A stretch of DNA of 64,000 bases. It comes from Poa pratensis (taxonomy: Eukaryota > Streptophyta > Magnoliopsida > Poales > Poaceae). Both the position numbers and the translations under genes were made by a program. The notes beneath the pieces were generated by a model. That model saw nothing but the letters and a program-made list of their open reading frames with translations. It was not told where the DNA came from and did no database searches. The stretch covers positions 1,901,028-1,965,027 of the forward strand of contig CAMZMU010000013.1 in the NCBI GenBank assembly GCA_947311845.1. The letters are read 5' to 3'. Below, piece after piece: positions 50,705 through 61,333 of this stretch (its first letter is position 1; every line of letters begins with the position of its first letter).

Positions 50705-52258
50705 AGGGCAACTCCGATAGGCTGACGCATTTCGTCCGTTTATGTCCGCATTGTCTGCGCGGGCAAATACCAAATACCACGGCACCGTAAACAGACTGAC
50801 AAGGGACCGACGCGTCAGCCTCGTGTCCGACCTTGGCCCGCCTGTCAGCCTCCAATCGATCGACCCCTGCGTTAAATGCGGGAGGCTAGAGCCACCGAGC
50901 CCTCTCACTGAGCTCTGCCCACTCCGGCCACCTCCTCTCCTAGCTACAGAATGGACCCACTGCGGTATCTCTTTGACGAGATAGAGCGCGCCTGGGCGAT
51001 ATCGTTACATCTTCTCTCGCCACCATGCTCAAGCCCCGCGTGGCGCGAGATTCTACCTCCGCCACCGGCTCCACAAAGTTGCCGGAGCGGGCGAGAAGGG
51101 CGGTGGAGGAAACGTATTCCGATGTCCATGACCCCGAGGAGGAGGCGTACGCCGTGGGGTACACGGGAACCTCACGGTTCTCCCCCGCCGCTACACCCTG
51201 CTCGTGAAGCAGAGGACTCCGGGAAGGAGGACTTCGAATGGAGCAGTGAGGACGACGTTGGCGACCCGCGGTTGTAGGAGGCCAAGCGACGTTCACTGGA
51301 GACGCTCGACGAGGATCATGCCCGCCGCACTGCACTCGGTCACAACCTCAAGGTGAGGGAAGATGCCGAGGTGGTGGGGGCGTTTCGTGCATCGCTGGCA
51401 CTCGAGTGCGGGCGGAGCCGCAAACGTGCGCGTGCGGCGGACTTGGAGAGCTCCCAGTGAAACCCTATTACCGCCAGCAGCGCCGCCTGCGTGGCCAATT
51501 TTGTAAAAATGTCGGCGCCACTATGTATGCCAATTAATTATTTTTTTAATTGTCCTAGGGAGACAGATCAACGGAAAGTTGCCGGCGCTTGGGGAGAGGC
51601 GACTTTCGCCGGTCAGCCTCCCTCCAATCGCCTCGGAGGCCCTTCAGCTTCGGCCACCGAATATAAATTGACCCCGCGCCAGCCCCTTCATTGAGAGCGC
51701 GTCGTGACGTCGTTGGCGAACCCGGAGCAGAAGGCTATGTTGCGATAGCTGGAGCAGGAGGAGGAAGAGGCCCAAGTAGCGTCGGAGGAGGAGCCAGCGA
51801 CTCCACCACCGGCTCGTCCGGCTTGGTCTCCGTGGAAATCTTAGTCCTCATGGGCGTCCCGTTGTCTGGTGCAGACAACGCGTGGTTTTCACGATAGGCG
51901 GCAGCTTCGACGACGGCGCCTGCGGGGTAGCCACGATCTCCACCACCCCCACCGTAGGAGGACAATGAGCCGATAACTCACCAACCCCACGAGTAGGACG
52001 GCGAGGGGAGAGAATCATAGCTCTGCAATTTTAAATTTATTTTGATGTCCTAGTTCATGTATGTGATCAAATTTGTGTCCTTCTATGTAAATCTATGAAA
52101 AAATAGAAGTTATTCTAACTTCAAATCTATAAAAATATGTGCAATAGGTTGGAGTGGGAAAAAAGTGGACATAGCGGATTAAATGGGTCCCCCCATTGGG
52201 TGACATGGCCACGAAAAGGGTGGATAAGAGCCGTTGGATCAGCCCGTTAGAGTCGCCC
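50705..52258. mobile_element. Non-autonomous TIR DNA element with decayed ORFs
   Basis: The left GGGCAACTCCGATAGGCTGA and the reversed right GGGCGACTCTAACGGGCTGA match over about 24 bp with few changes. The interior has broken frames (an EDDVGDP block near 51250, an acidic LEQEEEEAQ block near 51750) but no transposase. The 3-bp flanks TTA and ATA do not match exactly, so the superfamily is uncertain. Confidence 0.6.
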
Positions 52259-52410
52259 ATAGTGCCTATCTATACCTGGGGCTTAATTGGAATCTCTCTA
52301 TGCTGGTAGTTTGTCAAGTTTGTCCCAACAGCAAAAACAACAACAAATTTTGGGCTTCTTGGAACGGATATAAAATTAGTGTCTCAGGTATTTAGCTCGA
52401 AGTTGAATTA

Positions 52411-52579
52411 CTCCCTCCGTTCCTAAATATAACATGTTTTATAGGTCCCTCACATGTTGACTAGATGTAAACCCAAATTAGTTAACATACACACTAAAAC
52501 ATATTTAAATATATATAGACGCATATGAATATGAATGTGCATAAAAGCTAAAACATCTTATATTTATGAACAAAGGGAG
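52411..52579. mobile_element. Stowaway MITE
   Basis: The 169-bp element runs from CTCCCTCCGTTCCTAAATAT to TATTTATGAACAAAGGGAG, with TA on both sides. The interior AACATGTTTTA and its reversed partner TAAAACATCTTA extend the inverted repeat. Confidence 0.9.
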
Positions 52580-52581
52580 TA

Positions 52582-54301
52582 AATACCAGTGGACAAGAAC
52601 AACTATTTGGAGCCTCCCAAGACTGTCACTTTATCACAAGGCTAAGCGGAAATCAAGCTTCCCAAAGTGAGTGTGATAGTATCAACAGACAGCAGACTCT
52701 TATCTTTCTGCCAAAAAGGAGTCTAGCTTGATTAGCCAAAGACAAATCTTGATCCGCTTATTAGGTCTTTTACTTTACCGGCTCCGGATTTCGAGTAAAG
52801 AGGCCTTGCCTGCTTATGAACTAAGTACAATTCAAGTAAATCTCGGCACTTTGTTTCAACATGACAACTAAATATTACGAAAACAGACATGATTGGCACT
52901 AATGATTAGTCCAAACAGACCACCATGAATAAGGAAAAGACAGCAATCACACGGAAAATGGAGATGACATGTAGCTTCGCTGACTTAGCTTCTCTAAGTC
53001 AGCAAATCCGGAGCGCATTTCGTCAAAAGGCAAAAAAATGAACCAAGAGAATCAACGAGCATTCTTTGACAGTATTTACACCATGACGAAATAGGCCGTA
53101 GCCCCGCTATAATATAGCAACCAACCGATACAACCAACGGAACCGAAATGCTGGGGCAGCAGCAAACAAACACCCAAAGAAAAGAAAGAACAAAATGAAG
53201 ACATAGGCGGATTGACTAAGCTACAACGACTCGCAACCGCTGCGCCCTCTCCGAAGAATTACCACCACGCTCCTAGCATCGAATCAACGAGAACCAAGCA
53301 GCACCTTCAGGAAGGCACGCACACGCTGCTGCTCGGACCAGCGCACTGATCTTAAGGTTTCCCCCGGCACTCATAGGGATGCGGACAAAGGGTAGCCACG
53401 ACGCCCTTCAGGAAGGGATGATGCCACCAACATGCGGCATCGCGTCGGTGTCGGCCGAGCCGACAAGGATTTCTCCCGAAAAACCCTGTCCACATTCCCT
53501 GCCGATCCATAGCACCGAAGCCCCGCAAGACGAGGCCTTGCCACCACCAAACTTGCCGCCCACCAACAAGCGCCACCACGGTCACAAAGTCGTCATCGCC
53601 GTCGCACCGAAGCCGTCGTCCCGAGGTCTGCAAGACGGAGGCAAGGGGTAGTTTGTACCGGGGTCAGCAGTGCCGTGACCACGCGGGAGGGAACGCCTCC
53701 ACCGCCCAAGGCGGTAGTCGACCGGACGCAGCGGCAGAACACACCAGTCCCGTTAGGTCCGGCCAGGCCCAGCAGGCCTGTAAAGCCTCCGTGGAGGCAC
53801 ACCAGTCCCAACAGGTCCAGCCGGGCCCAGATCCGGGCCCGTAAAGTCCGCCACCGCGCTGCAACAGGCCGGTCGACGTCACCGCTGCCCCCTGCACCAT
53901 CTACCTCGCCGCCATCTGCAGTGCGTGCGCCAGGGCAAGCCAGCCCGCCCCGACCCAGATGGGCCCGACGGGCCTAGATCTGGGCCATAGGGCCCTGCTG
54001 GCGTCGCCCGAGCACGCCGCCACCCGCCCCTGCGCTGCCCCGCAGCTCCTGGCAGCACCACCGGCCGTCGACCACCCAGTTATAGCCGGACCACCGCCTC
54101 CCTAGGACGCACCGCCGCCGGAGACTCGCCGCCCCGCGTAGCCTTCTCCGAGCGCGGGATGAGGACAGCCGCCGCCGTCGGCACCGCCCGAGCCTCGCTC
54201 GGCGGCCCGCGCCGACGGCGGCGGGAGGGGAGAGGCGGGAAGGGGGCATAGGATGCTTGTTTACTTCCACCCTTTTGACAGATTGCAACAAAAACGAAAA
54301 C
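52582..54301. other. Gene-free region, GC-rich from 53360
   Basis: Several overlapping frames are open by composition only, without a domain. Read on the minus strand, 53400-53000 resembles untranslated parts of grass non-LTR retroposons; this is a weak impression only. Confidence 0.35.
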
Positions 54302-54319
54302 AGAAAAGAACACACGCCG

Positions 54320-55190
54320 GCGTTGTTGCTGTCTCTTCTCTTTCGCTCCTTATCCCCTGCTACAGTAGCCACAGGCGAAAAGGAGGCGATTCTGGTTTCG
54401 CCGGCGACTCCGCCGCTTCCCTTCGTCTCCGGCGCCGTCGTGGCGTTGTGAGACGGAGGGAAGCGCTGGATCTCGACCGTGCGAGTAGTTTAGGTGTACA
54501 GAGTAGCCTAGGTCTTCCCGGTGGCGGCGGTGGGGTGGAGCCGGCGTCGCGTTCGTGGAATAAAGGTGCTGCAGCTCGTCTTCCACCTCGGCTTCGTCCT
54601 CTGTGGCGGTGCCTGTGTGCTGCTGCCGTGTGGTGCTCGTCGATCTACGGATCTGGCGGGTGTTCGTGGCTTCGGCGAGGTCGTCGCGGCGAAGGTGTTG
54701 TCCTGGCTTTGGCCTTTTTGTCCCCTGTCTCCGTCTTCGCGGCGGCGAGGTGTGCTCCGCCCTCGCTGTGGAGCTTCTGGGGGTTGTTCTCGAGCTGGAG
54801 ATGCCGGTGCGTGTCTCAGGTTTCCCCGGCCGGCCGTGGTGGCGAGGGGGGAAGCTGGAGTGCTGCTGTGTGTGCTCCGCAGGTGGGAGGTTCGCGGCGT
54901 CGGTGCGGTTCAGCGGATTCTTCGGCGTCTGCTGCCGGATCGAGGATGGGAAGCGCCATGGCCGTTCTCTTTCATCGAGCTCAGTTCCGGCGTCCGGCAT
55001 ATGCGGTCTTCCTCTATTGTGGAGGTGCTCTCTGTCTTGGATTGATGGGCGGCCTGGCGTCTTCCCCTCCGGCGACGGCGTCGGCGGCTGGAAGGTGTTG
55101 TCGGTCCTGTACTTGTATTTGTACCCCTGTACTTCTGTATTGCTATCTTCTTCGGTATGAATACAAGAGGCTGTGTTCAAAAAAAGAAAA
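54320..55190 (+). mobile_element. Retroposon (871 bp) with 18-bp target duplication, no RT
   Basis: AGAAAAGAACACACGCCG is present at 54302-54319 and at 55191-55208. Between them is a GC-rich body ending GTATGAATACAAGAGGCTGT and an A-rich tail. The signature is target-primed reverse transcription. No reverse transcriptase, RNase H or other domain is visible; long frames in several phases reflect base composition. It is either a non-autonomous LINE-dependent family or a retrocopied transcript. Confidence 0.8.
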
Positions 55191-55208
55191 AGAAAAGAAC
55201 ACACGCCG

Positions 55209-55794
55209 CGACCGACCAGCAGCATGGTAGGACCAGGTAAAAAGTAGCACAGTAGCGTGCATCTGTAAAACAGTGGCCAAGTGCATCAGCAAAGAAGCTT
55301 CAGCACCAAATATGAGGATGACAATAAAGAAAAGTCTGAGAGCATCATCAAGCACAAGAAAGAGCAAAGCAGATACCCTCGAGTGCGCTCCATCTCCATT
55401 CAAAAGGAAAACAATACAAGCATCGCATGTGCTTGTACGGTTGGTTGCCATCGTGAGGATGTAACAGGACCGCTAGTCTTCTCGGGATAAGAAAACTGGA
55501 AACTCAAGTGACAGCTCTCAGCAGAATGGGACACAGATCGTCGCCTTCAAACATGTTTTCAGCAAAACAATCCATCTGTAAGCACAAACCCATTTACAAT
55601 TTGGGAGGTACAACACGAGTATCATGTAAGGTAGACCAATCCATCGAAAAGAACTGTCACATCTAGTACCGTGGTAGACTGGAACATTGTCCAGACCATT
55701 GTAAAGAATGATTAGTGGCCTAACAAAACCGACAAAAACTATCATTGGGTCAAAACTTTCTGTACAGGCAAACTGCATGTGATCTGATTATTCC
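55209..55794. other. PDV1 3' flank
   Basis: The part nearest 55794 is the likely PDV1 3' untranslated region on the minus strand. The rest shows nothing recognisable. Confidence 0.45.
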
Positions 55795-57396
55795 TCAGCC
55801 TCTGGCTAGGTACACCTCAAGATGCTTTCCTTTGCAAATCTGCTGTGAGCTCCCAGATTGGTAACTGTAATCGGTTCTCTTCCTGTATTCCATAGGTTGA
55901 GCTCCACTTCTGAATGTGACTTGATGCAGCTGCAGGAAAGCGAGCATACTTACTGCAAACACAGCCGCACTACCCAGAGCACCACCAATCTTGTCCACTC
56001 GGAATGAATTTCTGGCTAAAGATAGACTACCAGATAACAAGTTTGCCATGATACTCGAACCATTGACCCCATTTTCTACTGCCTCCTCCCCTGACTCGCA
56101 CGTTGGGCGGAGATCTTCTGGTGAGATGAATCGACTCTTGTCACTAACCCCACCAACAAATGCTAAGGTCTCATCAATGACTCTATACTTCTTCCCCTGA
56201 TGCTCAGCTAGCCTCGTAGCAAGGACTAGACGGCTTTGCTCCAGTCTTGCAATTGCAGCATCCCGCTCAGCCTGCTGCTGCGATTGAACAGTCTGTGGAG
56301 GCAAATTAACACAAGTAAATAACAGATCGAATTATCATTATTATATCAGACAAATAACTGAATTGACAAAACACAATACCAAAAATGCCTTTGCAGATTT
56401 TCAAACGCCTATATCCATTGGAAATGGCAGGAAGGAGCTCACAACAAAATTAAGCCCAGAGATTGCAAGGTCTGTCTAAGAGTACCACATTAATCACGGC
56501 TTTATTCTACCGCCATTCTAGAAATGAGACCAACTATTGAGCAGGCACGATTTCCTGCCTTGTTGACATCAGATGAACATTGATTACAGGACAACAAACA
56601 GGGCAACGAAATTTAGGTGAATTGCACAATTTTCACATCCACAGCCTTTGTTTCGCTCCCAATCTAGAATAACCACTTGCAGCCAATTTGAAGACGGCCA
56701 ACCACTCAAGTCAAATTCATCTAGACAGAAACCATCAAACTAAACAACCGCAGGAAAATAAAACCCAGAATCCATCACAGACATTTGTAGCCCTGCTAAT
56801 ATAGTGTGACACATGAACATTGAGCAGAACCATGTGCACAACATGATGATGCATTAATTATGCATTCAGAGTATGTACGAAAAGCCGTGTGGATCACAAA
56901 GACGCCATCGAATACAAACTAGGCACTGGAAATCAGAATTCGCCAATCACGCGAACAACGCATCCTCACTTTCTCACGGATCCGCTATGTATTCATTGCA
57001 GCGACTCGGGCGAGCGTGGTCTATCAACAGAGAGAAACCCTAAAGCACACGAGAGGAGCGAGGCGGGTAGGGGAAGGAGGGCAATCTCACATGCAGGAAC
57101 TCGAGGTGGTCCTCAAGGTCCTCGAGCGCCGACCGGATGGCGTGCAGGCTCCTGGCCTCGGCCATGGCCCCCGCCGCCGCGGCCAGGGCCGAACCGCCGC
57201 CGTCCTCCGCTGCTCCCTCCGGCCGGCCCTTGAAGAATACGTACCCGTTCCGACGGGCGGCGCAAGCGGAGGGGCGCGGGGGTGGCGCGGTGAGGAAGTG
57301 GGTGCTGGAGACGGCGAGGATGGCGTCGCTGAGGCGGTCGTGGAGGTCCCAGATCCGCTCGAGAACCGCCTCCGCGTCCGCCGCGTCCCATCTCAT
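55795..57396 (-). CDS. PDV1: Plastid division protein PDV1
   Basis: The two exons are 57396-57091 and 56292-55795 (phase 0, GT-AG), giving 267 residues against 272 in Arabidopsis PDV1. Exon 1 has EAVLERIWDLHDRLSDAILA, NGYVFFKG, and ARSLHAIRSALEDLEDHLEF. Exon 2 has DAAIARLEQSRLVLATRLAE, the family coiled coil. A transmembrane segment lies at about 205-225 (GALGSAAVFAVSMLAFLQLH) and the terminal ARG ends in the conserved Gly. PDV1 sits in the outer plastid envelope and recruits the dynamin ARC5 to the division site. The start is the ATG at 57396; an upstream in-frame GTG is not used. A 3.2-kb LTR element begins 6 nt upstream of the ATG. The original leader (CGAACCCTAGGGCGAGGT on the minus strand) resumes at 60599. 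Confidence 0.93.
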
Positions 57397-57568
57397 CACC
57401 TCTGATACGAACCCAGATCACAAACACCACAAATACGACAGCCACAACACTCAGTTCACTGGATTAACACTCCGATCTTAGATACAAGAGTAGTTTCAGA
57501 AGTTGAGGGAGAGATTCAGAGAAGGAGGCTGGGAGGAGAAGCAGGGGACAGGGATACAAGGTTTCAAT

Positions 57569-60025
57569 CTATTCGTGGCTTCCAAAAGCAAGAAAGGAAA
57601 GTGTGGCTCGCAGGCCTAAATAACCAGTCCAACACGCCAGCCCGTGACAGCTCTCCGCGAGTCGATCATCACACCGTCCATTCTGGTCCTTTGTAGAAGG
57701 TAGGTCCGTAACATTCCCCTGTTCTTGAAAACCTGCTTGCCCCCAAGCAGGTGCCTCCGGAAAATGTTGTCGGAGTTCCTGCAAATTCTCCCAGGTTGCC
57801 AAAGAGTCTGACATACCTGTCCAACGTATCAGCGCTTCCTTGATGAACGAAGATCCCAGTGCTCGAGTACGGCGAGCTAGAATTTGCTCAGGCTCTTGGA
57901 ACTCGGGTGGCTCCTCACTTTGATACCTCCTAGCAGAGCAACGGTGGTAATTTGGCATCCCTATAATGATGCAATGGAGTTCTGTATAGCCGTACCATCT
58001 ACTTGCAGCATCTCTTGCAAACAGCTCCATAAGATTGACATTCAGATGAGTCGCAACAGGTTGACTGAGCAGATATTGGTACTGAGTCAGCTGTTGTAAT
58101 TCGATGAAAACACATTCACATACAGATGTATTGCACCCACCGGAAACTGAGATGTCACACGAACCAAGCAGCTGCATGTCAAGCACCTCCACTCCCAGGT
58201 ACACATGCTCCTGTAGCTCATAAGGATGATTCACTCCAGTGCATCGCCTTCTCCAACTACAATAAAATGTTAACTTCTCTTGCTCAGATGAATAGCAGTT
58301 CACACTACCACCTTGATATTCATTTGGAGATATTAACCAACTTAGCTGGACACGCCTTAGTTGGAGATGTAGCTGATATATATCCTCATTAATAAGGACA
58401 CGTAAATACTCTCTTTGTGCAGCAACAGTGAATACCTCCACTAATGATATTCGATACGTCCTTGATAGTTGGGCTGTAATGTCAATAAAATCCCAGAGTA
58501 TTGCAGCTCCCAGTCTAAGGTAAGGACTCCACCAACAAAATGTATTGATGCAATGTACCAGAGGAAGAGCAAAAGAATGCCGAAACTGCACTAATAGCTG
58601 GTAAGCTTCACTCCTGACATTCAAGACGCAGAATATTCTGTCCGTTCCCCTCATCAGACAAGGAATAAAAACCTTTGAGTGAATCCCTATGCCCATTGTT
58701 AATTCTTGGCACATTGACAACGTGGTGTCTTCAACATAACAGTCCCCTTGATGCTTGAAAATAGCACTTGATTCCTTACAGGTCAAATGTCTGAATTTGT
58801 TTCCTTCAACACACAGAATGGCATGGCAAACAGAGCCCCTTGTCAAGTGAACAGCAATAGAAACCATGCATTCCCAAGATAATTTCTGAAGCTTCATGAC
58901 AATAACATGACAATTGTAGAACCATGCAATGTTTGACTGAACATTTGAAGAGCAATTTAGGAGACCATTGCTAGTAATGTATGACTGGAACCTGAACTGA
59001 AGTAATGAGTGGTATCCATTCACTGTTCCAACTGTAACAGATGCAAGATGGTATTCAATAGGACATTCTCGGATGCATAAATGTGCGCTAGTTTTAATAC
59101 CGGAATCACACTGCAGCAATTTCCAAACGGAGTTAGGTGATCTTAAGATGCTGAGATTTTCACCACTCTGAAGTGCCTTTCTCACAGGATGCCAAAGCAA
59201 AAATATCTGCCTAAGTGGTAAATACCCATCCAATGCATGAAGTGGTGGTGAGTGATGCATAACCATACTGCACTGATATTGTGGTTCCCCAGGCCATGGC
59301 TTCAACTGAATTGGACTCCTATCTGAAATGCCCAAACACGACAACCTGATGTTACAAATCTGCGGTGGCGGCCATGGTGGTTGCCGGCGATCTCCAGGGT
59401 CACAAGAGATGATGTTGGCCACAATGAGAGCCACAACTTCACCCATCTCATGCGAGACAACATCGCCCAGCTTGGTGCTATCGACGACGAGGCATTCGTT
59501 CGAGCACTTGGAAGGTGTCAACGCGCTCAGATCAATGACAGTGAATGGCTTCAGCAGCTTGGTGGTGGTGACCTCCAGAGATGTGGGAGCAGTAGGAGGA
59601 ACAGCCTCTAGAGCCATAGAGCTTGCTGTAGTTGGCGCGAGCTTGGGGACGACGTCGACGATGGCCGTCGATGATGTCAGTGTCGTTGCCGGAGCGAAAG
59701 CAGGCGCCGACTCGGTGGCGGTGCGGCTTGGGCTTTCCGTCGAACACCTAGTAGGCGTCGGAGCCGCAGGGCCGTTGGTGTTGTTGGCGACGACAAGGCT
59801 GGTGTCGGAGCAGACCGGGGACGCGCCTGATGTCGCGGATGTCGCCAGCCTGTTCAGGATCTCGTCCTCCTCCTTTTCTGGCTTCAACGAATGTAGAGAC
59901 CGCTTGATTGTTGCGATTTCTGGCTTGATAGCGTCGACGGCGAGCTTGATCGATTGCATCTCCTGCGACATGCGTGCCTCCGAATTCTGGAGTAGCTGCA
60001 GGAGCGAATCCAGCTTGGCCTCCAT
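57569..60025 (-). CDS. 818-residue ORF of the LTR element: coiled coil, unknown middle, chromodomain
   Basis: The ATG at 60025 opens MEAKLDSLLQLLQNSEARMS. The N-terminal coiled coil, about residues 1-55, is Gag-like in position. Residues 60-200 are Ser/Thr/Ala/Pro-rich. Residues about 230-700 are a Cys- and aromatic-containing region with no DTG/DSG protease motif, no YxDD reverse transcriptase motif, no zinc knuckle and no integrase HHCC or DDE pattern that I can see. Residues about 705-770 form a chromodomain-like end: EQILARRTRALGSSFIKEAL, then IRWTGMSDSLATWENLQELR and FPEAPAWGQAGFQ, matching the ALVKW-G-ATWEDL pattern of Reina-type integrase tails. The last 48 residues are encoded in the 3' LTR; the stop is at 57569-57571. 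An uninterrupted 2.4-kb frame argues for coding. Function is unknown. Confidence 0.8.
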   Translation of the reverse strand: MEAKLDSLLQLLQNSEARMSQEMQSIKLAVDAIKPEIATIKRSLHSLKPEKEEDEILNRLATSATSGASPVCSDTSLVVANNTNGPAAPTPTRCSTESPSRTATESAPAFAPATTLTSSTAIVDVVPKLAPTTASSMALEAVPPTAPTSLEVTTTKLLKPFTVIDLSALTPSKCSNECLVVDSTKLGDVVSHEMGEVVALIVANIISCDPGDRRQPPWPPPQICNIRLSCLGISDRSPIQLKPWPGEPQYQCSMVMHHSPPLHALDGYLPLRQIFLLWHPVRKALQSGENLSILRSPNSVWKLLQCDSGIKTSAHLCIRECPIEYHLASVTVGTVNGYHSLLQFRFQSYITSNGLLNCSSNVQSNIAWFYNCHVIVMKLQKLSWECMVSIAVHLTRGSVCHAILCVEGNKFRHLTCKESSAIFKHQGDCYVEDTTLSMCQELTMGIGIHSKVFIPCLMRGTDRIFCVLNVRSEAYQLLVQFRHSFALPLVHCINTFCWWSPYLRLGAAILWDFIDITAQLSRTYRISLVEVFTVAAQREYLRVLINEDIYQLHLQLRRVQLSWLISPNEYQGGSVNCYSSEQEKLTFYCSWRRRCTGVNHPYELQEHVYLGVEVLDMQLLGSCDISVSGGCNTSVCECVFIELQQLTQYQYLLSQPVATHLNVNLMELFARDAASRWYGYTELHCIIIGMPNYHRCSARRYQSEEPPEFQEPEQILARRTRALGSSFIKEALIRWTGMSDSLATWENLQELRQHFPEAPAWGQAGFQEQGNVTDLPSTKDQNGRCDDRLAESCHGLACWTGYLGLRATLSFLAFGSHE
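57617..57622 (-). promoter_or_regulatory. TATA-like motif in the 3' LTR facing PDV1
   Basis: TATTTA on the minus strand (within GGTTATTTAGGCC) lies about 220 nt upstream of the PDV1 ATG. No ATG occurs between it and the PDV1 start codon. It is a candidate core promoter only. Confidence 0.3.
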
Positions 60026-60603
60026 GGAATCAATCCGCTTCGAAGTGTCCCACCTCGTTTGGACTTTTCCCCGTCTCCAGTTTTGCTGCAGCAAAACTCC
60101 GAACAGATGGTGGGCAGCCCAAAATCACCAACACCCCACCCGAATCCAGTCCACCTAGCGGAGGCGTCCGTGAAGGACTTTGTGCTGATCTTGAAGACCA
60201 GCGCCCACTCGCTAAGGATCCGTAGATCGGGGACCGAATCAAGGAAATCGAGGGAAAAGGATTGGATCGCCTGGCTCTGATACCAAATGATACGAACCCA
60301 GATCACAAACACCACAAATACGACAGCCACAACACTCAGTTCACTGGATTAACACTCCGATCTTAGATACAAGAGTAGTTTCAGAAGTTGAGGGAGAGAT
60401 TCAGAGAAGGAGGCTGGGAGGAGAAGCAGGGGACAGGGATACAAGGTTTCAATCTATTCGTGGCTTCCAAAAGCAAGAAAGGAAAGTGTGGCTCGCAGGC
60501 CTAAATAACCAGTCCAACACGCCAGCCCGTGACAGCTCTCCGCGAGTCGATCATCACACCGTCCATTCTGGTCCTTTGTAGAAGGTAGGTCCGTAACAAC
60601 CTC

Positions 60604-60960
60604 GCCCTAGGGTTCGCGAGCGTGCGGATTGGGTGGGACGGCGCGGCGAGGTGGGGGAGGTGAGGAAAGGGAGGGAAAATGGTGGAAGAGAGGGGGGAGA
60701 GAGAGAGTGAATTGGTGGAATATGTGACGGCGGCACGACCGATGCGGAAGGCTTTTCCGTTGTTCGTTTGCTGGCGGACGAAAATATCGTGGTATTTGTT
60801 GGCCTGCTTTTTTTCTTGCTGCTGTAGTGCTGTACACAACCGTCTGTTCGAAATCTTCAATCCGCAACTAATTCGTTTGAAACCTTTTAGTTTATCACAT
60901 TTGATTGCATCATTGCAATGTACTTTTTCATTGTAACCATTCGTAAGGCTTGTATGAGTG
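60604..60960 (-). promoter_or_regulatory. Displaced PDV1 leader and promoter region
   Basis: On the minus strand this runs into GCACGCTCGCGAACCCTAGG and then the target duplication, which would have continued directly into the PDV1 ATG before the insertion. The CT-rich 60640-60710 stretch fits a grass leader. No clear TATA box was found. Confidence 0.5.
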
Positions 60961-60979
60961 CATTTTCTCTTAACATGTT

Positions 60980-61045
60980 ATCCGTTCCACAATATAAGAC
61001 GTTTTAGCAAGCTAAAATAACTTACTAAAACGTCTTATATTTTTT
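60980..61045. mobile_element. Stowaway-derived palindrome
   Basis: AATATAAGACGTTTTAG is repeated in reverse as CTAAAACGTCTTATATT with a short spacer. The CTCCCT tips are missing, so it is a worn MITE able to form a hairpin. Confidence 0.6.
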
Positions 61046-61141
61046 AATAGATAAAGTAAGGTCAATTTGGGAGCGAAGTATTTTTAAAATATTTCAACAA
61101 AACTGTGGTTTCTGAAAATACTACGGTTTTAAATACTTTAA

Positions 61142-61330
61142 GGTGTTTGGCTTTAACAAAAATTATAGTTTAATATACTTTAGTATCAAGAAAACTACAC
61201 TGATTTTGAAGTATATAAAAAAGAGGTCTGGACCTCTTTTTTCAATACCGAAGTATTGGTTTGCCAGGCATGCAAATACTTTGGTTTTCCAATACTTTGA
61301 TTTTAGAAATCTTCGTTGCCAAACTGAGCC
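61142..61330. mobile_element. Tourist-type MITE with TAA target duplication
   Basis: The left GGTGTTTGGCTTTAAC and the reversed right GGCTCAGTTTGGCAAC share TTTGGC. TAA flanks both ends (61139-61141 and 61331-61333). The 189-bp interior is AT-rich and contains a GAGGTC-T-GGACCTC palindrome. Confidence 0.65.
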
Positions 61331-61333
61331 TAA

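Larger units (their letters stand above)
57403..60598 (-). mobile_element. Complete non-autonomous chromovirus-like (Reina-type) LTR retrotransposon
   Basis: The LTRs at 57403-57713 (3') and 60288-60598 (5') are 311 bp each and read as identical. On the minus strand they run TGTTACGGACC to GGTTCGTATCA. The target duplication ACCTC is at 57398-57402 and 60599-60603. The primer binding site TGGTATCAGAGCC (tRNA-Met type) is at 60273-60285, two bases inside the 5' LTR. The polypurine tract AACAGGGGAA is at 57714-57723. Short LTRs, tRNA-Met priming and a C-terminal chromodomain fit the Reina group of chromoviruses. At 3.2 kb it lacks pol. Identical LTRs point to a recent insertion. Confidence 0.92.

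Noticed and set aside
54253..55230. 325-codon + strand open frame
   Set aside because: It crosses the left border of the retroposon, several other frames are equally open in this GC-rich stretch, and no domain is visible.
57397..57445. Upstream overlapping ORF in the LTR that could block PDV1 translation
   Set aside because: Its first codons are GTG, not ATG; no ATG lies between the TATA-like motif and the PDV1 start.
59328..60158. 276-codon + strand frame opposite the LTR-element ORF
   Set aside because: Mirror of the longer minus-strand frame; it has no motif and its strand disagrees with the primer binding site and polypurine tract.
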